Assembly: GCF_013116745.1 (NCBI RefSeq)
Contig: NZ_JABFOE010000005.1
Location: forward strand, 124,001 to 188,000
DNA from: Arthrobacter sp. 260
GTDB lineage: Bacteria; Actinomycetota; Actinomycetes; Actinomycetales; Micrococcaceae
Direction of reading: 5' to 3'
Length of the DNA: 64,000 nt
The position numbers were made by a program, and so were the translations under genes. Shown here piece by piece: positions 36,727 to 47,394 of the stretch. The notes below the pieces were generated by a model. That model was not told where the DNA came from and made no database searches. It was given only the letters and a program-made list of their open reading frames with translations. Position 1 is the stretch's first letter; every line of letters starts with the position of its first letter.

Positions 36727-38081
36727 CGGGCTGTGGGATCTCTTTCTGGGGAGCGCAGTGTGGTGACGGAGGCGACGGGCGCATCTGCCACGGGGGCGGG
36801 AGGCATCTTCCGGGCGAAAGCGAGGAGCACCCCGACGGCGGCGAGGGTGAAGGTCAGCGCCGACCCGCCGTAGGAAATGAATGGGAGGGGGACGCCGATC
36901 ACGGGCAGCACGCCTGTAACCATGCCGATGTTGACGAAGGCCTGGCCGATCAGCCACACCAGGATCGAACCGAGGAGGATCCTGACGAACGGATCCGTGT
37001 AGCGGCGGGCGACCCGAATGGTGGCGACAGCGAGGATTCCGAAGAGGGCGACGACCACGAGGGTCCCTATCAGACCGAACTCCTCACCGATGATGGCGAA
37101 AATGAAGTCGTTGTGGGCTTCAGGGATCCAGTTCCACTTTTGCCGGCTCTGCCCAATGCCGACCCCCCACCAGCCTCCGGAGGCCAGCGCGAACAAGCCG
37201 TTGTTGGCTTGGAGGCAGAGGTCCTGGCCGTCGTCGCAGTTAATTCTCAGCCAGGCGCTGATCCGGTCGCTACGGTTTCCACTGGTGAGGACCATCACTA
37301 TCGCGCCGGCGGCACCAGCAAGCCCGGCGATGGTGAACATCTTCATCGGCGCGCCAGCGAAGAACAGCGCGGCTGCCAGGATCATCATCAGGATGATGAC
37401 GGTACCGAGGTCACCACCGAGCAGGACGAGCCCGATGGGAAGGCCACCCAGGGGGATGGCCGGGATCATTGCGTGTTTCCAGTTTCTGATCAGCCGGCCC
37501 TTCCGCGCCAGCACACTGGCGAGCCAGAGGGCGAGGGCAAGCTTCGCTGGTTCTGACGGTTGCATGCTGAACCCGCCGATCCGGATCCAGTTCTGGTTGC
37601 CGTTGATGTTCTCGCCGATGGCCAGCACCAGGACCAGCAGCACCACTGCTATGCCCAAGCCGGGCCAGGCCAACATTCGGTATCCCCGGGGACCGAAGCG
37701 GGAGAGGATGAGCATGAGCACCAGTCCTCCGGCCGCCCATCCTGACTGTTTGAGGAACAGCTCGAACTCGCTGGTTCCTTCGGCAATAGCCTCTACCGAT
37801 GACGCCGAGAGCACCATCATGAGGCCGATCGCCGTGAGGGCGAGGGCCGCCCCGAGGATCATGTAGTAGCTGGCCCCGCTGGCCTGCTTGTCGCTGCCTT
37901 CGAGATACGTCCAAAACCTGCCGAAGCGGGCTCGGAGGCCTTTCGCGGGCGGGGCTGTCTCCTCGAGAGACGCGGACTGCTCGCCGGCGGCAGGAGGTGC
38001 CGTGGCGGTTGGGGTCGAAGAACGGGAATGCTGACGCATCACCGGCTTCCGGCGGACTGGCCGGGTGGGCGTGGTGACCAT
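36723..38081 (-). CDS. ftsW: FtsW, SEDS-family lipid II polymerase/flippase of the divisome
   Basis: A 452-residue polytopic SEDS protein with about ten membrane segments after a hydrophilic N-terminus of about 60 residues. Visible landmarks are [49 protein letters not shown] and [17 protein letters not shown] near the end. It works with the transpeptidase FtsI to make septal peptidoglycan. It lies between murD and murG; the stop of murD and start of ftsW share position 38081. Confidence 0.95.
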   Translation of the reverse strand: MVTTPTRPVRRKPVMRQHSRSSTPTATAPPAAGEQSASLEETAPPAKGLRARFGRFWTYLEGSDKQASGASYYMILGAALALTAIGLMMVLSASSVEAIAEGTSEFELFLKQSGWAAGGLVLMLILSRFGPRGYRMLAWPGLGIAVVLLVLVLAIGENINGNQNWIRIGGFSMQPSEPAKLALALWLASVLARKGRLIRNWKHAMIPAIPLGGLPIGLVLLGGDLGTVIILMMILAAALFFAGAPMKMFTIAGLAGAAGAIVMVLTSGNRSDRISAWLRINCDDGQDLCLQANNGLFALASGGWWGVGIGQSRQKWNWIPEAHNDFIFAIIGEEFGLIGTLVVVALFGILAVATIRVARRYTDPFVRILLGSILVWLIGQAFVNIGMVTGVLPVIGVPLPFISYGGSALTFTLAAVGVLLAFARKMPPAPVADAPVASVTTLRSPERDPTAR

Positions 38082-39631
38082 TAGAACTCCTTTGCGGTCT
38101 TCGCCTGCCCTTCCACGATCACGCGGACTGCCTCGATAAAGGCCTTGCCTCGGTGAGCATAGGAGGAAAACTGATCCATGGATGCTGCCGCCGGAGCCAT
38201 CAGCACGGTGTCGCCGTCGCTGGCTAACCGTGCCGATTCCTTTACCGCCGATTCCATCACGCGTTCACCCTGGGGTGCGGTGGTGGTCTCGTCGGCCAAC
38301 GTCACGTTTCCAGTCTCTCCCGGGCCCGCGTTGATCAGCGGAACATCTGGAGCGTGTCGGCGCAATGAGGCGATGAGGTCGGAACTGTCGGCGCCGATCA
38401 GCACCACCGCCTTCAACCGGCGGGCGTGGGTCTGCACCAGCTCGTCATAGTTGACGCCCTTGGACAGTCCCCCGGCAATCCAGATCACCGAGTGGAACGC
38501 CGCCAGGGAAGCGGCGGCAGCGTGCGGGTTGGTTGCCTTGGAGTCGTTGATCCAGAGGACCCCGTCATGGGAGGAGACCAGCTGGATGCGGTGGTCGGTG
38601 GGCTGGTAGTTGCGGATCCCGGTGCGAATCGCTGCCGGTGACACTCCTGCGGCCCGGACCAGCGCCGCAGCGGCCAGCGCGTTGGCGACGAGGTGGCGGG
38701 GCACCAGTTCGCCGAGTTCAGTGATGGCGGCAAGCTCGACGGCGGAGTCCTTGCGCTGTTCGATGAACGCGCGGTCCACCAGCAGGTTGTCGACCACGCC
38801 GAGCATGCTCACCATGGGGGTGGAGGTGGTGAAACCGATCGCACGGCACCCCTCGACGACGTCGGCGTCCTCCACCATCCGCTCGGTGGCAGGCTGTTCG
38901 GCGTTGTAGACGCAGGCAACCTTGGTGTTCGCGTAGATCTTTGCCTTGTCGGCGGTGTACTGGTCGAAACCACCGTGCCAGTCGACGTGGTCTTCCGCGA
39001 CGTTCAGGCAGACACTGGCCAGCGGGGAGATCGCGTTGATCCAGTGCAGCTGGAAGCTGGAGAGTTCAACGGCGAGGAAGTCATAGCCCTGGGGATCCCT
39101 GATCGCATCGAGGATCGGGGTGCCGATGTTGCCCGCTGCTATCGCTCGGAGCCCGCCCGCCTGCAGCATTGACTCCACCAGCGTGACGGTGGTGGTCTTG
39201 CCGTTGGTCCCCGTGACGGTCAGCCATTCGGCGGTGGGCCGACCCTCGCGGATCCGAACCCGCCAGGCGAGTTCCACGTCGCCCCAGACGGGGATACCGG
39301 CGTCGGCCGCTGCACGCAGCAGGGGCTGCTGCGGGGTCCAGCCGGGTGAGGTGACCACCAGATCGGGGAGGCTGCCGTCGATCAGGGGAAGCGCGGCGGC
39401 GTGGTCGGCGCCGAGCAGCACATCGACGGCGCCCACGATGGTCAGGGTGTCCGCCTTCGCCCGGTTCTCGTCGGTGTCCGATCCGTCGACGACGACAACG
39501 CGGGCACCAAGTTCGATCAGGGTGTCGGCGACCGAGAACCCGGTGATGCCGATGCCGGTTACGGCGACCCGGAGCCCCGCCCAGTCGGAGTCCCAGGAGG
39601 TCAGGGCGTCAAGGTTGGGCGTGACGGTCAT
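38081..39631 (-). CDS. murD: UDP-N-acetylmuramoylalanine-D-glutamate ligase
   Basis: MurD adds D-Glu to UDP-MurNAc-L-Ala. Its 516 residues include LRVAVTGIGITGFSVADTLI near 20, the P-loop TVTGTNGKTTTVTLVESML near 140, NVAEDHVDWHGGFDQYTADK and NDSKATNPHAAAASLAAF. It is somewhat longer than the usual 450-490 because of inserts after the middle domain. The start at 39631 (MTVTPN) overlaps the mraY stop as ATGA; longer reading upstream is the mraY gene in another frame. Confidence 0.95.
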   Translation of the reverse strand: MTVTPNLDALTSWDSDWAGLRVAVTGIGITGFSVADTLIELGARVVVVDGSDTDENRAKADTLTIVGAVDVLLGADHAAALPLIDGSLPDLVVTSPGWTPQQPLLRAAADAGIPVWGDVELAWRVRIREGRPTAEWLTVTGTNGKTTTVTLVESMLQAGGLRAIAAGNIGTPILDAIRDPQGYDFLAVELSSFQLHWINAISPLASVCLNVAEDHVDWHGGFDQYTADKAKIYANTKVACVYNAEQPATERMVEDADVVEGCRAIGFTTSTPMVSMLGVVDNLLVDRAFIEQRKDSAVELAAITELGELVPRHLVANALAAAALVRAAGVSPAAIRTGIRNYQPTDHRIQLVSSHDGVLWINDSKATNPHAAAASLAAFHSVIWIAGGLSKGVNYDELVQTHARRLKAVVLIGADSSDLIASLRRHAPDVPLINAGPGETGNVTLADETTTAPQGERVMESAVKESARLASDGDTVLMAPAAASMDQFSSYAHRGKAFIEAVRVIVEGQAKTAKEF

Positions 39632-40731
39632 ATGAGTACTACCCATTCGGCGTAGAAGATGCCCAGCGCGACTGCCACGAATAGTCCGGCCAGGATCCAG
39701 AACCTGACTACGACCGTTACTTCCTGCCAGCCCTTGAGCTCGAAGTGGTGCTGGAGCGGGGCCATCTTGAAGACACGCTTGCCGCCGGAGAGTTTGAAGT
39801 AGCCCACCTGGATGATGACCGACAGGGTGATCATGACGAACAGACCGGCGAGGATCACGAGCAGCAGCTGGGTGCGGGAGAGGATGGCGAAGCCGGCGAT
39901 GGCGCCGCCGATCGCGAGGGAACCGGTGTCGCCCATAAAGATTTTCGCTGGGGAGGTGTTCCACCAGAGGAAACCGACGAGCGCGCCGCACATGGTGCCG
40001 GCGATCAGGGCCAGGTCGAGGGGATCGCGCACGGTGTAGCAGACGCTGCGGGACACTTCGTCCAGCGCACAGCTCTGGTTGGACTGCCAGATGCCCATCA
40101 GCATGTAGGCGCCGAACACCAGGACCGACGCTCCGGCGGCGAGGCCATCGAGACCGTCGGCGAGGTTCACGCCGTTGCTGGCGGCCGTGATGATCAGGTT
40201 GGACCAGATGACGAAAAGCACCGCTCCGACAATGGTCCCCGCGAACGCCAGGTCCACCGACGTGTCCCGGATGAAGGAGATGGCGGTTGACGCGGGGGTC
40301 CTGCCGTTCTCGTTGGGGAAGCCGAGGGCGAGGACGGCGAAGATGATCCCGACCAAGGTTTGCCCGGCGATCTTGGCGGGCGCGCTCAGCCCGAGGCTGC
40401 GCTGCTTGGAGATCTTGATGTAGTCGTCGAAGAACCCAACGATTCCCATCCCGACCATCAACATGAGCAGCAGCAGGCCAGACGCTGACGGCCCGTTGGA
40501 TACCCCGGCCATCATCATCAGGAGGTGGGTGACGAAGTAGGCGAGGAGCACGGAGCCGACGATGACGGCGCCGCCCATCGTCGGTGTGCCGCGCTTGGTG
40601 TGGTGCGCGGTGGGTCCGTCGTCGCGGATGAACTGCCCGTACCCGCGGTTCACCAACAGGCGGATGAACAGGGGGGTTCCCACGAGGGCCAGCACAAGCC
40701 CCATGGCGGAGCCGATGAGTAGCGCAATCAC
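39628..40731 (-). CDS. mraY: Phospho-N-acetylmuramoyl-pentapeptide transferase
   Basis: MraY transfers phospho-MurNAc-pentapeptide to undecaprenyl phosphate to form lipid I. A 367-residue, ten-pass membrane enzyme with GPTAHHTKRGTPTMGGAVI near 40, GFFDDYIKI (catalytic Asp pair), NLADGLDGLAAG near 195, FMGDTGSLAIGG near 270 and the C-terminal PLQHHFELKGW. It overlaps murF and murD by 4 bp on both sides. Confidence 0.96.
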   Translation of the reverse strand: MIALLIGSAMGLVLALVGTPLFIRLLVNRGYGQFIRDDGPTAHHTKRGTPTMGGAVIVGSVLLAYFVTHLLMMMAGVSNGPSASGLLLLMLMVGMGIVGFFDDYIKISKQRSLGLSAPAKIAGQTLVGIIFAVLALGFPNENGRTPASTAISFIRDTSVDLAFAGTIVGAVLFVIWSNLIITAASNGVNLADGLDGLAAGASVLVFGAYMLMGIWQSNQSCALDEVSRSVCYTVRDPLDLALIAGTMCGALVGFLWWNTSPAKIFMGDTGSLAIGGAIAGFAILSRTQLLLVILAGLFVMITLSVIIQVGYFKLSGGKRVFKMAPLQHHFELKGWQEVTVVVRFWILAGLFVAVALGIFYAEWVVLI

Positions 40732-42254
40732 AGCTGCGGCCCCCCTTGGAGGTCAGTTGGGCCGGGCGCTGATGTTCCAGGCATGGCAGTGGTGGGTTCG
40801 GTCGATGACAATGCTATCCGATCCCCCAGGAATCGAAGCCCGGAGCCGTTGGAGGATTTGAACAGCACCAGGTCGCCTGGCAGCAGTGCCGCGGTCAGCA
40901 TCGTCTCGGCTTCGGCGACGTCAGCGGCGAAGAGGACCTCGTCCCCCCACGACCCTTCCAGGACCGCCCCGTTGTAGAGGGCGCGGGCGCCCATCCCGAC
41001 CACCAGAAGCTTGGTGATGTTCAGGCGGACCACTACCCGACCGACGGCGTCGTGCTCGTTGATGGAGTCCTCCCCCAGCTCGAGCATTTCCCCCAGCACG
41101 GCCCAGGTTCGCCGGCCCCGGCCAAGTTCGGCCAGGGTGCGCAGCGCCGCGCGCATCGATTCCGGGTTGGCGTTGTAGGCATCGTTGATGATGGTGACGC
41201 CGTCGGCCCGTTCGGAGCGTTCCATCCGCCAGCGGCTCTGGGCCTGCAGGCGGGAGAGGGCTGCAGCGATGTCGTGGCCGGGGATGCCGAGGGCACTAGC
41301 CACCGACGCGGCGGCGAGGAGGTTGGTGATCTGGTGGGTGCCGATAAGTTTCGCGGTGACCGGGTAGGTGGTGGTTCCGCCGTCGGCGGCGGGTACCACG
41401 AGGTCAAACGCGGGGTACCCCTCAACTGTGGTGGTGACCGCGGTCGCCCGGACTGTCGGGCCGCCGTCGGGAAGCTGCGAGGAATCGGAGGTGAAATAGA
41501 GGCGTTGTGCGGCGGTGACCGACTTCATCGCGAGCACGCGGGCGTCGTCGGCGTTGATGACGGCGGTACCGGACGCCGGGAGTGCGCGGACCAGTTCCGA
41601 TTTTGCGCGGGCGATGTTGTCCACGCCGCCGAACTCTCCGGCATGCGCGCTTCCGACCCCGAGGACGACACCGATATCGGGGGCCACCATGTCCGCGAGG
41701 TAGGTGATCTGCCCGATCTTGGTGGCGCCCATCTCGATGATGAGGTAGCGGGTGCCGTACTCAGCACTGAAGACGGTGAGGGGCACACCCACTTCGCCGT
41801 TGTACGACCCGATCGGCGCCACTGTGGGGGCCTGCTCGGCGAGGATGCCAGCCAGGAGGTCTTTAGTGGTGGTCTTGCCGGCGGACCCGGTGATGCCGAT
41901 GACGGTCAGCGGCGAGTGGGCGCGCAGCCGCCGGACCACTTCGGCGGCGAGGCGGCCCATTGCGAGGACGACGTCGTCGACGACTACCGCCGGGTATTCG
42001 CCGGGACCGTCGGGCTGCTCCTGCGGGACGGGGTGCTCCACCAGGGCCAGCACCGCCCCGTTCCGGAACGCCTGGGGCACGAACTGATGACCGTCGGCTG
42101 TATCGCCGGGCTTGGCGACGAAGAGACCGCCGGCTTTGACCTCGCGGGAGTCCACCGAGACGGACGTCACGGCGAGGGTCTGCCGGGCTGCGGCTGCGGG
42201 GGTCAAGGCGCCCCTGGTGATTGCCGCGATTTCGGCTGCGCTTAGTTCAATCAT
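40728..42254 (-). CDS. murF: UDP-N-acetylmuramoyl-tripeptide-D-alanyl-D-alanine ligase
   Basis: MurF adds D-Ala-D-Ala to complete the UDP-MurNAc pentapeptide. The 508 residues have a MurF-type N-domain, the P-loop VIGITGSAGKTTTKDLLAGI near 121, IIEMGATKIGQITYLADMV and IINDAYNANPESMRAALRTL. The C-terminus is Pro/Gly-rich and variable. It lies 6 bp after murE. Confidence 0.96.
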   Translation of the reverse strand: MIELSAAEIAAITRGALTPAAAARQTLAVTSVSVDSREVKAGGLFVAKPGDTADGHQFVPQAFRNGAVLALVEHPVPQEQPDGPGEYPAVVVDDVVLAMGRLAAEVVRRLRAHSPLTVIGITGSAGKTTTKDLLAGILAEQAPTVAPIGSYNGEVGVPLTVFSAEYGTRYLIIEMGATKIGQITYLADMVAPDIGVVLGVGSAHAGEFGGVDNIARAKSELVRALPASGTAVINADDARVLAMKSVTAAQRLYFTSDSSQLPDGGPTVRATAVTTTVEGYPAFDLVVPAADGGTTTYPVTAKLIGTHQITNLLAAASVASALGIPGHDIAAALSRLQAQSRWRMERSERADGVTIINDAYNANPESMRAALRTLAELGRGRRTWAVLGEMLELGEDSINEHDAVGRVVVRLNITKLLVVGMGARALYNGAVLEGSWGDEVLFAADVAEAETMLTAALLPGDLVLFKSSNGSGLRFLGDRIALSSTEPTTAMPGTSAPGPTDLQGGPQL

Positions 42255-42260
42255 GACGGT

Positions 42261-43919
42261 CTAGGATTCTATCCTGTGGCTGGGATGGACAGAGAATCCA
42301 TGGCGTGTCAACGCCCGGGCCAATTCCACCCGGTCGTCGAGGGGCAGGTTCACTCCCTTAACCTCCTGCCACACCTCGTGGCCGCGGCCCGCGATCAGCA
42401 CAGTGTCGGCCGGTCCCGCCAGCGCCACGGCACGGTCAATCGCCTCGGCGCGGGGGTAAACCTCAAGGATCTCGCAGGCCAGGTTCTCGGCGTCGCGTGC
42501 CTGCTGTGCACCGGCCAGGACGCCCTGCCTGATCTCTGCCTCGTCCTCGTCGTGGGGGTCGTCATCGGTGACGATCACGACGTCGGCGAGCCGGGCTGCC
42601 GTGGCTCCCATGACGGGCCGCTTGGTTTGGTCCCGCTGGCCGGTGGCACCGAAGGCGACGATCAGCCGGGCGCCCGCAGCGGGTGGGCGGACCGATTCCA
42701 GGGTGCGTGCCAGCGCATCAGGGTTATGGGCGAAGTCGACGATCGCTGCCGGGCTGTCCCCGATCAGCTGCATCCGCCCCGGTACGGCAGCCGAGAAGGG
42801 GTCGGAGCGGTCGGCTGACCGCTGCACCTCGTCGGGGTCCACTCCGGAGGCGAGCACCATCACGGTGGCGAGAGCCGCATTGGAGATGTTGAAGGTTCCG
42901 GGCAGGCCTGAATGAAGGAACAACCGCTCCCCCGCCGGCCCTCGCAGGGTGAACCGGTGGCCGAGCCCGTGGCGTGTCACGTCACCAACCGTCCAGTCCG
43001 CGTCCTGGGTCAGCCCCGCGCCCGGGTCGGTGCTGAGCGTGACGACGTCGCTGCTGGCTTCCTCGACGAGTTTCCGGCCCCACGCGTCGTCGACAATGAC
43101 CACGGCGCGGCGTGACCGCTCGGTCTGGAACAGGGCAGCCTTGACCGCGAAGTACTCGTCCATGGTGCCGTGCAGGTCGAGGTGGTCCTGGGTGAGGTTA
43201 GTGAAACCGGCGACGTCGAAGCGCACGCCGTCAACCCGGCGGTACTCGATCGCGTGGGAGGACACCTCCATCGCGGCGGTGTGGATTCCCCGCTCGCGCA
43301 TCAGTCCGAGGATGCCATGCACCTGGGGCGACTCCGGAGTGGTGAGCGCGCTGGCGATGGGTTGTCCACCGGCGTGGATCTCGATGGTGCCCATCAACCC
43401 GGTGGACTGGCCCAGACCCTCGAGCAGCGCGTTGATGAAGTAGGTAGTGGTGGTTTTGCCGTTGGTGCCAGTGACGCCGAACAGGGTGGGGCGGGGAGCC
43501 TCGGTGGGCTGGCTGTTGAAAATGATCGCCGAAAGGGGGCCTACCAGTGCCCGCAGGTTCTCGGACCGGAACACCGGGGTGCTGCCGGCAGCGCCCGCGG
43601 CTGCGGCAAGGCCAGCTTCGTCGGTGAGTACCGCCACCGCTCCCGCGTGCAGGGCCCGTTCCGTGAAGGCGGCTCCGTGCCTGCCGGTTCCGGGCAGGGC
43701 GATGTAAAGGTCGCCGGGGCGGACCAGCCGGGAGTCGATGGACACCCCGGTGACCGAAACCGGAACAGCACCGCTGTCGCCGTGGACGGCTGGCAACCCG
43801 GCAGGTAGACGGCTGAACGCAGCGGCCAGCGAGACCGGGGTCACCTCGGCGGGACGCATCCCTGCATCGGGCTGCGCTGCTTCATTGGGTTGCGCGGCGG
43901 GTTCTTCAATTGTTGGCAC
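42261..43919 (-). CDS. murE: UDP-N-acetylmuramoyl-tripeptide synthetase
   Basis: MurE adds the third residue of the stem peptide. The P-loop GVTGTNGKTTTTYFINALL is near residue 146, followed by AMEVSSHAIEYRRVDGV and GATGQRDQTKRPVMG. At about 455 the amino-acid-selecting loop reads DDPHDEDEAEI, where DAP-adding enzymes have DNPR; this suggests L-Lys addition, as in Micrococcaceae walls. At 552 residues it is slightly longer than average due to an N-terminal 30-residue extension. Confidence 0.94.
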   Translation of the reverse strand: MPTIEEPAAQPNEAAQPDAGMRPAEVTPVSLAAAFSRLPAGLPAVHGDSGAVPVSVTGVSIDSRLVRPGDLYIALPGTGRHGAAFTERALHAGAVAVLTDEAGLAAAAGAAGSTPVFRSENLRALVGPLSAIIFNSQPTEAPRPTLFGVTGTNGKTTTTYFINALLEGLGQSTGLMGTIEIHAGGQPIASALTTPESPQVHGILGLMRERGIHTAAMEVSSHAIEYRRVDGVRFDVAGFTNLTQDHLDLHGTMDEYFAVKAALFQTERSRRAVVIVDDAWGRKLVEEASSDVVTLSTDPGAGLTQDADWTVGDVTRHGLGHRFTLRGPAGERLFLHSGLPGTFNISNAALATVMVLASGVDPDEVQRSADRSDPFSAAVPGRMQLIGDSPAAIVDFAHNPDALARTLESVRPPAAGARLIVAFGATGQRDQTKRPVMGATAARLADVVIVTDDDPHDEDEAEIRQGVLAGAQQARDAENLACEILEVYPRAEAIDRAVALAGPADTVLIAGRGHEVWQEVKGVNLPLDDRVELARALTRHGFSVHPSHRIES

Positions 43920-43934
43920 GTGTGTTGCTCCGGG

Positions 43935-45704
43935 CTAGTACTCGATGGGGTAGGTCTCGGGCTCGCCCGAGGACGGCGCGACGTTCCTCGCGTTCAGCAC
44001 CTGTTCCATGACCTTCTGGAAGGACTCCCCCGGGATCAGATAGTACAGATCCCCCTGCGGGCGCTGCAGTGTGATCACCACGACGTATTCGGGGTCTTCC
44101 ATGGGTGCCATACCGGCGTAGGTGAGGGTGAAGCCGTCGTAGCCACCCGAGGCGCTGGGGGCCTCAGCGGTACCGGTTTTGGAACCTACCCGGTACTGGT
44201 CCAGAGCCCCGGAGGCGCCCGATCCATCCACGGTGACGGTTTCAAGCATCTTCTGGAGCTGCGCCGAGGTCTCGGTGGAGACCACTTCGACTCCCTCGTC
44301 CTGCGGGACCTTGTGTTCGGTACCATCGGGGTCGATGTAAGAGTCGATCAGGCGCGGCTTCAGCCGGACGCCGTCGTTCGCGATGGTCTGGTAAACCATT
44401 GCGGTATGGAGGGCGGTCTGGGCGAGGCCCTGGCCGAACAACACCGTGTACTGCTGGCGGTCGTCCCAGTCTTCCGGCTGGGCGAGGATTCCGCTGGTTT
44501 CCCCGTTCAGCCCGACGTCGAGGGGCTGGCCGATCCCGAACTTGGTCAGCCAGTCGTAACGCTCCTGCTTGGTGAGTTGCTCACCGATCATCACCGTGCC
44601 AGTGTTCATCGACTTGGCGAAAATGCCTGCGGCTGTCCGGCGCTCCTCGCCGTGCTCGAAGGCATCCTTGAAGGTCTGGTTGTCAACGGTGTAGGTGTTG
44701 GGGAGGAGGAATTCGCTGGTGGGTTCGATGATCCCCTCCTCAAGGGCCGCGGCCATGGTGATCAGCTTTGTAGTGGAGCCGGGTTCGAAAGAGGACGTGA
44801 CCGAGAGGGGTTTGCGGAACTCGGGTTCGGTGGCGCCCGGATTGTTGGGGTCCATGGTGGTCGACTCGGCCATGGCGACGATCCCGCCGGTATCCGCCTC
44901 CACGACCACGATGTTGCCCCACTGGGCGTTGTATTCCTCCACCTGGGAGGCGATGGTCTGCTGGGCGAACCACTGCAGGTCCTGGTCGATGGTCAGCTTC
45001 ACCGACTGGCCGTCCTTGGCGGGAACATCCTCGTTGGTCGCATACGGGATGCGGATCCCGTCGCCACCGATCTCGAAGGTGCGGCTGCCCGGCTCCCCCG
45101 TCAGGATGTCATTCTGGGTGAGTTCGAGCCCTTCGTTTTCTTCTCCGACGAATCCGACGATGGACCCGGCGACCGGCCCCGATGGGTAGGTGCGGAGGCT
45201 AATCGCGTCAGCATAAACGCCGGGCATACGTACGGCCAGGGCTTCGTTCTTCACCTCGGGCGTGACCGACCGGGCAACATAGCCAAATTTCTTGTCCCCG
45301 ATGATTGCTGCTTTCAGATCTGCCGCGTCCTGCCCGAGGATCTCCGACAGCTCGGCGAAACCTTCGTCCATGGTGACCTCTTCACGGTCACCATCGGCGT
45401 TGATCCGTGCGAAGGTATCACCCTCGGCGAGGGTCTGGTCGACGACGATATCGAAGCGTTCAACGCTGCGGGCCAGGTAGTTTCCCTTGCTATCGAGGAT
45501 GTCGCCACGCACGGGCTGCACCGGGAAGGATTCCAGCCGCTTGTTCAGCCCAGCCTGGGCCATACCACCAAGGTCAAGTGCCTGCACCTGGAACAGCCGG
45601 ACGCCGAGTACCAGCAACAGGATCAGGACGAAGGCCAGCCCAACCCGTAGCCGCTTCGTGCCGAGAGCCACCCGGAATTTGTCGTGCTCGGTTGCTGTAG
45701 CCAC
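43935..45704 (-). CDS. ftsI: Septal penicillin-binding protein FtsI (transpeptidase)
   Basis: A 589-residue class B PBP with one N-terminal membrane anchor (LRVGLAFVLILLLVLGVRLF), the dimerisation domain with RGDILDSKGNYLARS, and a transpeptidase domain. The active-site motifs are EPGSTTK (SxxK) near 306, SMNTGT (SxN) and GSKTGTAEA (KTG). It cross-links septal peptidoglycan with FtsW. The extracellular C-terminus ends EPETYPIEY. It follows ftsL, 44 bp. Confidence 0.95.
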   Translation of the reverse strand: MATATEHDKFRVALGTKRLRVGLAFVLILLLVLGVRLFQVQALDLGGMAQAGLNKRLESFPVQPVRGDILDSKGNYLARSVERFDIVVDQTLAEGDTFARINADGDREEVTMDEGFAELSEILGQDAADLKAAIIGDKKFGYVARSVTPEVKNEALAVRMPGVYADAISLRTYPSGPVAGSIVGFVGEENEGLELTQNDILTGEPGSRTFEIGGDGIRIPYATNEDVPAKDGQSVKLTIDQDLQWFAQQTIASQVEEYNAQWGNIVVVEADTGGIVAMAESTTMDPNNPGATEPEFRKPLSVTSSFEPGSTTKLITMAAALEEGIIEPTSEFLLPNTYTVDNQTFKDAFEHGEERRTAAGIFAKSMNTGTVMIGEQLTKQERYDWLTKFGIGQPLDVGLNGETSGILAQPEDWDDRQQYTVLFGQGLAQTALHTAMVYQTIANDGVRLKPRLIDSYIDPDGTEHKVPQDEGVEVVSTETSAQLQKMLETVTVDGSGASGALDQYRVGSKTGTAEAPSASGGYDGFTLTYAGMAPMEDPEYVVVITLQRPQGDLYYLIPGESFQKVMEQVLNARNVAPSSGEPETYPIEY

Positions 45705-45748
45705 TTCAATTTCCTTCGGTGTCTTGCTGGTGATCGGTGAGCTGTGCG

Positions 45749-46387
45749 TTACCCGCCGGTGCCCTGCTGAGGCGCTGGGATCGACCCGCCGTTGAGTTCG
45801 ATCGCCTGTGGCTGCTCGGACTGAACGACCGGCTCCTCGGCTTCCGCTACTTCAGGCTCCTCAGCGGCGGGAGCTGCTGGTTCGTCCTCGGCCGAGCTGT
45901 CAGCGGCTGGCGCCCCGGCGGCGGCGTTGCTACTGGTGGACACATCTGGTGCAGCGATCAGCGCCAACGGCTCACCACCCTTCGTCGCAGCTTCTGGGGT
46001 ACCGGTAATTTTCATTGAATCTACATCAATCGCACCGAATCCCGGGGAGGCAACCATGCCGAGTTCCCGGGCCTCCGCGGCAAGGTTCTGCGGGGCCTGT
46101 TGGTCTTCCATCTGCTGGGTAAGGGCCTGGTTTTCCTGGGCCAGCGCGATCTGCTGGTTCCGCAGCTCGACGAGCTCGTATTGGCTGCTCGATACCGAGA
46201 TGTTGAGCATCAGCACCGTGACCAGGGCTCCGACCAGGGCGAGCATGCTGAACACTGCAAAGGGGATGCGGCGTCGGGCCGGGCCAGCCGGGACCAGCGA
46301 CAGCGGTGTCCTGACCTGCTGGGACGATGCACCACCCAGCCGAGGGGTAGCCAGCGGCGCGTAGGATTCAGCGAGTTGCTGGCTCAT
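45749..46387 (-). CDS. ftsL: FtsL-like septum protein
   Basis: A 212-residue bitopic protein: a 40-residue basic N-terminus, one membrane segment ([20 protein letters not shown]) and a short coiled coil ([20 protein letters not shown]) with the [12 protein letters not shown] motif that FtsL proteins have. A long Ala/Glu/Pro-rich extracellular tail of about 90 residues, not part of the usual FtsL, follows. Its position between rsmH and ftsI is diagnostic. It overlaps rsmH by 4 bp. Confidence 0.88.
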   Translation of the reverse strand: MSQQLAESYAPLATPRLGGASSQQVRTPLSLVPAGPARRRIPFAVFSMLALVGALVTVLMLNISVSSSQYELVELRNQQIALAQENQALTQQMEDQQAPQNLAAEARELGMVASPGFGAIDVDSMKITGTPEAATKGGEPLALIAAPDVSTSSNAAAGAPAADSSAEDEPAAPAAEEPEVAEAEEPVVQSEQPQAIELNGGSIPAPQQGTGG

Positions 46388-47394
46388 GATGCATTCCTGT
46401 CTTTGGTGTTACGAGAGTCATTTTTGATGCGTTCAACGGCCCGCAGCTTCGCCGATGCGGCTCGTGGGTTTTCTTCGATTTCCAGCTCGGTGGGAGCTTC
46501 AGTTCCGCGAGTCAGAGATTTGAGGTACGGCTTGTGCTCCTCGAGCTCCACCGGGAAACCCACTGGAGCGGAGGATCGGGTTCCTGCGGTGAACGCGGTC
46601 TTCACGATTTTGTCTTCCAGCGAGTGGTACGACATGGCCACCACTCGACCGCCGACGTTCAGTGCGTCGATGGCGGCGGGAACCGCGCGGGTCAGCACCG
46701 TCAGTTCCTCGTTCACCTCGATCCGCAGCGCCTGGAAGGTTCGCTTGGCGGGGTGTCCACCGGTCCGGGCTGCCCCGGCGGGGACCACCGCGCGGATGGC
46801 CTCCACCAGTTGCCCGGTCGAGGTGAAGGGCGTCTGACGCCGTGCGGAAACGATCGCCGAGGCGATCCGCCCGGCGAACTTCTCCTCGCCCCAGGCCCTG
46901 ATGATTCGGAGCAGCTCAGCTTCGGGGTACGCGTTGACGACGTCGGCGGCGGTCTGACCGGTGCTGGTATCCATCCGCATATCCAGCGGGGCATCGTAGG
47001 AGTACGCGAACCCGCGGTCCCGCTCGTCGAGCTGGAGGGAGGACACACCGAGGTCGAACAGCACGCCGTCAACGGCGTCAATGCCCAGGTCGTCCAGAAC
47101 GTCGGGAAGTTCGTCATAGACCGCGTGCACCAGGTCGGTTCGGCCGGCGAAGGAGGCGAGCCGCTCACCCGCGAGGGCGATGGCCTGCAGGTCGCGGTCG
47201 ATGCCGACCAGGTGTGCCTGCGGGAACCGCTCAAGCATTAGTTCGGAATGTCCGCCCATACCCAGGGTGGCGTCGACAACTACCGGGGTGCGGCCAGCAG
47301 CGACGGCGGCGTTAACGGCTGGTTCGAGGAGCGAGATGCAACGTTCACGCAATACCGGGACGTGTCGGTCACCGGTAGGGCGATCGTCGCTCAT
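46384..47394 (-). CDS. rsmH: 16S rRNA (cytosine(1402)-N4)-methyltransferase
   Basis: RsmH (MraW) methylates C1402 of 16S rRNA with SAM. The 336 residues have [13 protein letters not shown] near 12, the SAM motif [16 protein letters not shown] near 40, [20 protein letters not shown], and the family-conserved [15 protein letters not shown] and [11 protein letters not shown]. It follows mraZ after about 200 bp and begins the coupled dcw series. Confidence 0.96.
   Translation of the reverse strand: MSDDRPTGDRHVPVLRERCISLLEPAVNAAVAAGRTPVVVDATLGMGGHSELMLERFPQAHLVGIDRDLQAIALAGERLASFAGRTDLVHAVYDELPDVLDDLGIDAVDGVLFDLGVSSLQLDERDRGFAYSYDAPLDMRMDTSTGQTAADVVNAYPEAELLRIIRAWGEEKFAGRIASAIVSARRQTPFTSTGQLVEAIRAVVPAGAARTGGHPAKRTFQALRIEVNEELTVLTRAVPAAIDALNVGGRVVAMSYHSLEDKIVKTAFTAGTRSSAPVGFPVELEEHKPYLKSLTRGTEAPTELEIEENPRAASAKLRAVERIKNDSRNTKDRNAS

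Noticed and set aside
38081..39991. 636-residue reading of the murD frame
   Set aside because: The first 120 residues overlap mraY in a different frame and are Arg/Pro/His-rich noise; MurD homology begins at the ATG 39631, which overlaps the mraY stop as ATGA.
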